Source: Spongiibacteraceae bacterium
GTDB lineage: Bacteria > Pseudomonadota > Gammaproteobacteria > Pseudomonadales > Dasaniaceae
Assembly (NCBI GenBank): GCA_028280715.1
Contig: JANQLG010000022.1
Coordinates: 1 to 64,000 of the forward strand
Reading direction: 5' to 3'
DNA length: 64,000 nt
Each line of letters starts with the position of its first letter. Position 1 is the stretch's first letter. This document shows positions 60,056-64,000 of the stretch, in pieces. Both the position numbers and the translations under genes were made by a program. The notes beneath the pieces are model-generated. The model was given only the letters and a program-made list of their open reading frames with translations. It did no database searches and had not been told where the DNA came from.

Positions 60056-61873
60056 ATGATGCCAGTTAGCCAAACCATACCCGTTGAAAACCTTACTGAA
60101 AAAGTCAGGGCTGTCCACAGTCAAGGACAAGGAAAGGAACAAGCAGCTATTGACCATTCACCATTTGATGATGAGCCCGTTTACCAACAGTTTTTTGAAC
60201 AATTGGCGCGCGGCCTTCACGGCGGACTATCACGCAATGTTTTATTAACCGGCGAACGAGGCGTTGGGCAGCTGACACTGCTGACAGAATTCACCCAACA
60301 AATTGTGCGCGGCGATTATGGCTTTCTACAGGATTGTGACGTGATCAAAATCGACTGTCGCTACCTGGCCCCAGATGAAAGTCGATCTGCCCTCGCTGCC
60401 ATCTTCTCCGATTTGGCTGACAACAACCGTATCATCGTGTGTATCGATGGCTTTATATCATTGTTGCGAGAACACACTGACTCAGATAACCGCCCACGTT
60501 TATTAGCAGCACTGAGCCGTGCATCCTGTCGCGTTATTGGCTTGGTAACACCTCGCGAATGCGAGGAATATTTTGCCAGCGATCCCAACACGATGGATTT
60601 TTTCTCTATCGTGCCGATCTATGAACCATCGAATTCTGTCGCTATAAAACTGTTGCAGCATTTTTCTGCAGGCTTAGAGCAAAACTATGAAGTACGTATT
60701 AAAGAAGATGCCATAGAAAAAGCCGTAGTGCTGTCCAGCAATTATATTTTAAGTGAACGCCTACCCTATAAAGCGTTACGTTTATTACAACAGGAATGTG
60801 AAGATATTCAATTTGAACGCTCACAACATAATGCTCAACGTTATGAGATTACCGCCAAAGATATAGAACGAAGAGTATCAGTTATCAGCGGTGTCCCCGA
60901 ACATACCCTGCGTGGCATGGCGGATCAAACCGACTATAGAGCTTGTTTATCAGAAGAAATTTTTGGCCAGCAACATGCCGTTAAAGAAGTTGCCACAGAG
61001 CTTGGCTTAATTAAAGCCGAATTACGAGACCCACAAAAACCTGCATCAGTGATGTTGTTTGTGGGGCCTACCGGTGTAGGAAAAACTGAAATGGCCAAAG
61101 CGTTAGCCCGATTTTATTCCTCCTCCAAACGCCTTAAAACCTTTACCCTGGGAAATTTTGTTGAACCTCACAGTGTATCGGGCGTTATTGGCGTACCGCC
61201 CGGCTATGTCGGGCACGATCAGGGCGGGCGCTTAATCAACGAATTAATTTCAGACCCTCACAGCGTATTTTTACTCGACGAAGCCGATAAAGCGCACCCT
61301 GACGTGCTACAGCCCTTTTTAAATTTATTTGATGAAGGTTGGATTTATGACCAACGCGGCGTGAAGGCCTATGCCGATCGTGCCGTTTTTGTCCTGACCA
61401 CCAATGTCGGCCAACGCCAGATTCTGGAAATGACACGTAATGGTGAAGGCATAGAGGCAATTATTCAAAAGACCCGGGAAACACTGTCACAAATTCGCCA
61501 CAGTAAATTAAATCGCCCGGTCTTTACCGAAGAATTTCTCGCGCGAATAAAACGCGTTGTTGTATTTGGTTCATTAGACCTTGAAGCCATGACGGGGATT
61601 ACCAATAAGCTGGTAAAAAATATTTCAGAAGAATGGCAGGAGCGGCGCAATAAAACCATTGCCTTAACACCGGAGCTAATACAATGGATTGCCGATGAAG
61701 CTTATCAACGCAACGAAGCGGCCAAGGGGCGAGAAGGAGGAAGAATCGTCCGTAAATTATTATCCGATAAAGTGGAAGCGGCCATTGAACAGAAAATCGG
61801 TTTGCATCCACAGGACTACCAACAGTGCAGTACCGTTAGTGTCGATGAAAATTTTAACGTTGTTTTTGATTAA
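60056..61873 (+). CDS. Clp-type two-domain AAA+ ATPase with degenerate first domain
   Basis: This 605-residue unfoldase-like protein has a first AAA domain (about 40-280) that has lost catalytic residues: GERGVGQL with Q72 for the Walker A Lys, and CIDG with G132 for the Walker B Glu. The second (about 298-600) is intact: GPTGVGKT (K343), LLDEADKA (D408, E409) and a pore loop GYVG (Y384). No ClpB middle coil or Clp N-domain is visible, so it is neither ClpB nor a usual ClpV. It starts 26 bp after the RHS gene. Contractile injection clusters commonly carry such an ATPase. Confidence 0.88.
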   Translation: MMPVSQTIPVENLTEKVRAVHSQGQGKEQAAIDHSPFDDEPVYQQFFEQLARGLHGGLSRNVLLTGERGVGQLTLLTEFTQQIVRGDYGFLQDCDVIKIDCRYLAPDESRSALAAIFSDLADNNRIIVCIDGFISLLREHTDSDNRPRLLAALSRASCRVIGLVTPRECEEYFASDPNTMDFFSIVPIYEPSNSVAIKLLQHFSAGLEQNYEVRIKEDAIEKAVVLSSNYILSERLPYKALRLLQQECEDIQFERSQHNAQRYEITAKDIERRVSVISGVPEHTLRGMADQTDYRACLSEEIFGQQHAVKEVATELGLIKAELRDPQKPASVMLFVGPTGVGKTEMAKALARFYSSSKRLKTFTLGNFVEPHSVSGVIGVPPGYVGHDQGGRLINELISDPHSVFLLDEADKAHPDVLQPFLNLFDEGWIYDQRGVKAYADRAVFVLTTNVGQRQILEMTRNGEGIEAIIQKTRETLSQIRHSKLNRPVFTEEFLARIKRVVVFGSLDLEAMTGITNKLVKNISEEWQERRNKTIALTPELIQWIADEAYQRNEAAKGREGGRIVRKLLSDKVEAAIEQKIGLHPQDYQQCSTVSVDENFNVVFD

Positions 61874-61931
61874 CACACTATTTTGGCGACAAACAACGTT
61901 TAATAACGATTAAACGTAAGGAGAAGATCCA

Positions 61932-62774
61932 ATGGCAACACTCATTGACTACAAGGGCCTAAAAGTATTAACACCAGACCCCACCGGTGGTGGCGGCCTT
62001 GCCATACAAAATGATCTTAAATTATTGGCGGATCGTCTGGCTGCCAGCCAATATGTTGATCACTGTCGCTTATCCTTTGTCAACACGGCAACCGTCACCG
62101 TTGGAACCGGCAATGCACTGAGTGGCAATGGCGAAATGAATATCGATGTTCAGTCGCCCTTAACAGCACGTATTACCAGCAATGGCGCAAACGGTTTGGA
62201 TAACGGCGCAGTCGCACCCGGCACTATTTATTATGTGCACGTTATCGCCGATGCCAGTGATAATCCATTACCCGTCGCCAGCCTTATCAGTTTAAACACA
62301 TCGCCCAGTTTGCCGGCAGGTTACACACATTTTCGTCGTATCGGTTTTTTGGCCACAGATAGCGCTGGTGATATTGTTCGCTTCCAGCAAGTATGGAATG
62401 GACTGACACGCCGCTATTACTTTGCGGAAAATCGTGATCGACTGCAGGTGTTAACGGCAGGCCGCGCAACAACATTCACCACGGTGGATTTAAATTCATT
62501 GGTACCCGCCACCGCTCAGTCGGTTATGTTATCTGCCGCCTTTACTAACAACGCTCCAACAGGGCAGCCCAGTGATCGAATGGCTCTGTTACGTAGCGAT
62601 GGTGATGTACACGATGGCACATTGCATACGATAACCAATGGCATCGGGTCGAGTTTTCCGCTAACAGAAAAAGTTAGCCTACCCTGCTCCTCTCAACAAC
62701 GAATTCAATATCGCGTCAGCAATAATGCTGCTGAATTAACCCTGGCTATTGAAGGCCTGGAGGATGAGCTGTAA
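61932..62774 (+). CDS. Tail-fibre-like or particle structural protein
   Basis: This 280-residue soluble protein, rich in Gly/Asn/Thr/Ser and low in charge, has the start segment TLIDYKGLKVLTPDPTGGGGLAIQNDLKLLADRL. That opening is like the N-terminus of phage and tail-particle fibre proteins. The rest is predicted beta-rich (TATVTVGTGNALSGNGEMN and others). AAGGAG stands before the ATG. It overlaps the next gene by one base (TAATG). It likely forms part of a delivered or displayed particle, by resemblance and neighbours only. Confidence 0.55.
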   Translation: MATLIDYKGLKVLTPDPTGGGGLAIQNDLKLLADRLAASQYVDHCRLSFVNTATVTVGTGNALSGNGEMNIDVQSPLTARITSNGANGLDNGAVAPGTIYYVHVIADASDNPLPVASLISLNTSPSLPAGYTHFRRIGFLATDSAGDIVRFQQVWNGLTRRYYFAENRDRLQVLTAGRATTFTTVDLNSLVPATAQSVMLSAAFTNNAPTGQPSDRMALLRSDGDVHDGTLHTITNGIGSSFPLTEKVSLPCSSQQRIQYRVSNNAAELTLAIEGLEDEL

Positions 62775-64000
62775 TGACCGATTTAAGAGATTATTTTGAT
62801 CGGGTTGTGGTGATTAATCTCGACCGTCGCCCGGATCGTTTAGAAAAATTAAACGCTGCACTAAAAGCCATCAACTGGCCCTTTAAATGGCCGGAGCGAG
62901 TTCCGGCAGTTGATGGTGACGCCACCACCGTGCCCATCTGGTGGAAACAGGGCGGCGGCGCCTGGGGTTGCATGATGTCTCATGCGCGAATCCTGGAAGA
63001 TTGCATACGTGAAGGCATTGAGCGTGTACTAATCCTTGAAGACGATGTGATTTTTACCAATGATTTTTCCGAGCAGGTAGCAACCTTTTTAAAACATGTG
63101 CCGGAGGATTGGGATCAACTGTATCTTGGCGGCCAGCATTTACGCGACCCCAGCAAAATAAACGATCATGTGTATGAATGTTTTAACGTAAATCGAACCC
63201 ATTGCCATGCAATCAGTAAAAAATTTATGCCGCGTATGTATCGCTACATTTTAAACGCCCACGATTATATCGCTCACCCCGGTCACCATATCGATCATCG
63301 GTTAGGCGCACTACAGGAAACGGGCACAGTAAAAGTCTACGCCCCCATTGAATGGGCCGCAGGCCAGGGTGAAGGCAACAGTAATATCAGCGGGCGAGAT
63401 AACGATACCTATTTTTGGAATACCTGGGCCGGGGTGCCGGATATGCCCCTCTACGTTCTGCTTTGTCTGCATGAAAGTGGCGCCAACGATGTCGGCGGAT
63501 TATTAATGTCGATGAACGTACATTTCGGACACAGTCTCAACGGTTACCGCCCACCATTAATTGAAGATGCCGGCCTGTCGCGTATTTGTGAACAAGTCTA
63601 CCCCTTCCCTGCCATAGAGCGCGAAATGCCGGTTGATGAATCTGTGCCCAAACTGTATGACTGGTGTTATTTAATTCAGCAGGAGGCGGCCAACTACGGC
63701 ACGGTGGCTGCGTGTTTTTATCCCCATCTATGCGCGATGTACGAAGATATGTCGAGAGTGTGGCGAAATATTAAAGTGATTAATATTGAATACGACCTCG
63801 ATAAATCCATTGAAGCACTGCAGGTGCGTTCTGAAATCAATAACAGTTGGCTATCCATCACACCTGAGCAAGTCAAAAACGTGCAATTAATGTTACACAA
63901 TAAAAAACAACAATGGTTGGATAACTGTGAGCATATTACCGTTGATCCAAAACGCGTACTGTCTGATCGGAAAAATTTGATGGCAGAACTTCAATCCTTC
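62774..64000 (+). CDS. Glycosyltransferase family 25 fusion, cut by window end
   Basis: The frame is open for 409 codons with no stop before 64000. Residues 1-about 215 match the GT25 (LPS-type) family: RVVVINLDRRPDRLEKL, GAWGCMMSHARILEDC, LILEDDVIF. From about 233 a second domain begins with VLLCLHESGANDVGGLL, like a worn sulfotransferase-type P-loop (HRSGTS in relatives). The ATG overlaps the previous stop (TAATG), so the unit is translationally coupled. The target glycan or protein is unknown; serine-rich linkers of the RHS protein are a possible acceptor. Confidence 0.75.
   Translation, partial: MTDLRDYFDRVVVINLDRRPDRLEKLNAALKAINWPFKWPERVPAVDGDATTVPIWWKQGGGAWGCMMSHARILEDCIREGIERVLILEDDVIFTNDFSEQVATFLKHVPEDWDQLYLGGQHLRDPSKINDHVYECFNVNRTHCHAISKKFMPRMYRYILNAHDYIAHPGHHIDHRLGALQETGTVKVYAPIEWAAGQGEGNSNISGRDNDTYFWNTWAGVPDMPLYVLLCLHESGANDVGGLLMSMNVHFGHSLNGYRPPLIEDAGLSRICEQVYPFPAIEREMPVDESVPKLYDWCYLIQQEAANYGTVAACFYPHLCAMYEDMSRVWRNIKVINIEYDLDKSIEALQVRSEINNSWLSITPEQVKNVQLMLHNKKQQWLDNCEHITVDPKRVLSDRKNLMAELQSF

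Noticed and set aside
60056-61873. ClpV of a type VI secretion system or ClpB
   Set aside because: No N-terminal Clp domain or middle coil, first module degenerate, and no T6SS genes in the window.

Overview
The window looks like chromosome of a free-living, probably marine, gammaproteobacterium. The evidence is the conserved block alaS-lysC-csrA-tRNA-Ser(GCU)-tRNA-Arg(ACG), a clsB/ybhP-type pair, a MerR-type LiuR leucine-degradation operon, and secreted lipases with a Pseudomonas-type lipase foldase. Base composition is moderate, and the lipase and two-component regions are AT-rich. I cannot name the genus from sequence alone; Cellvibrionales-like is a guess. No phage integrase, IS element, rRNA or CRISPR array is visible.

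Layout. 1-960: two tRNA genes, each followed by a hairpin-rich tail holding a decayed copy of the tRNA 3' end. 960-9720: core genes (csrA, lysC, alaS, a Trm112-like protein, an M23 peptidase, greB, a Nudix hydrolase, an EEP-family protein, clsB). 9876-15880: a lipid-hydrolysis island with two near-identical secreted lipases, one lipase foldase and two paralogous AraC regulators. 16598-17728: a membrane-anchored metallophosphoesterase. 18012-24260: liuR and liuABCD with an operator/promoter; liuE is absent here. 24773-33513: a hybrid histidine kinase, Hsp20 and universal stress protein genes with FNR/Anr-like boxes, a YbaK deacylase, a DUF3014 protein, an aldo-keto reductase, a Tag-like glycosylase and a short-chain fatty acid transporter. 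33551-43235: a DUF748 protein, a coupled operon of di-haem peroxidase, hybrid kinase and CheY-like regulator, then a coiled-coil membrane protein and a BLUF photoreceptor. 43420-49363: class II DAHP synthase, small unknown genes, an Atm1-type ABC exporter and a polysaccharide pyruvyl transferase family protein.

49518-64000 is the most unusual part. It encodes a 3503-residue YD/RHS protein with serine-rich linkers near its N-terminus, a hydrophobic helical region after the RHS core that resembles those of DUF4157/contractile-injection-associated effectors, and a C-terminal domain with deaminase-superfamily hallmarks (His-Ala-Glu plus two cysteines). It is followed in the same direction by a two-domain Clp-type AAA+ ATPase whose first ATPase module has lost its Walker residues, a tail-fibre-like protein, and a glycosyltransferase-25 fusion cut by the window edge. 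I see no obvious immunity gene. I infer a toxin-delivery cassette, possibly serving a contractile injection or tail-like particle encoded beyond the window.

A second theme is short tandem duplication in spacers and at gene ends (near 5366, 17777, 28325, 43228, 44750, and within a coding region at 45702).
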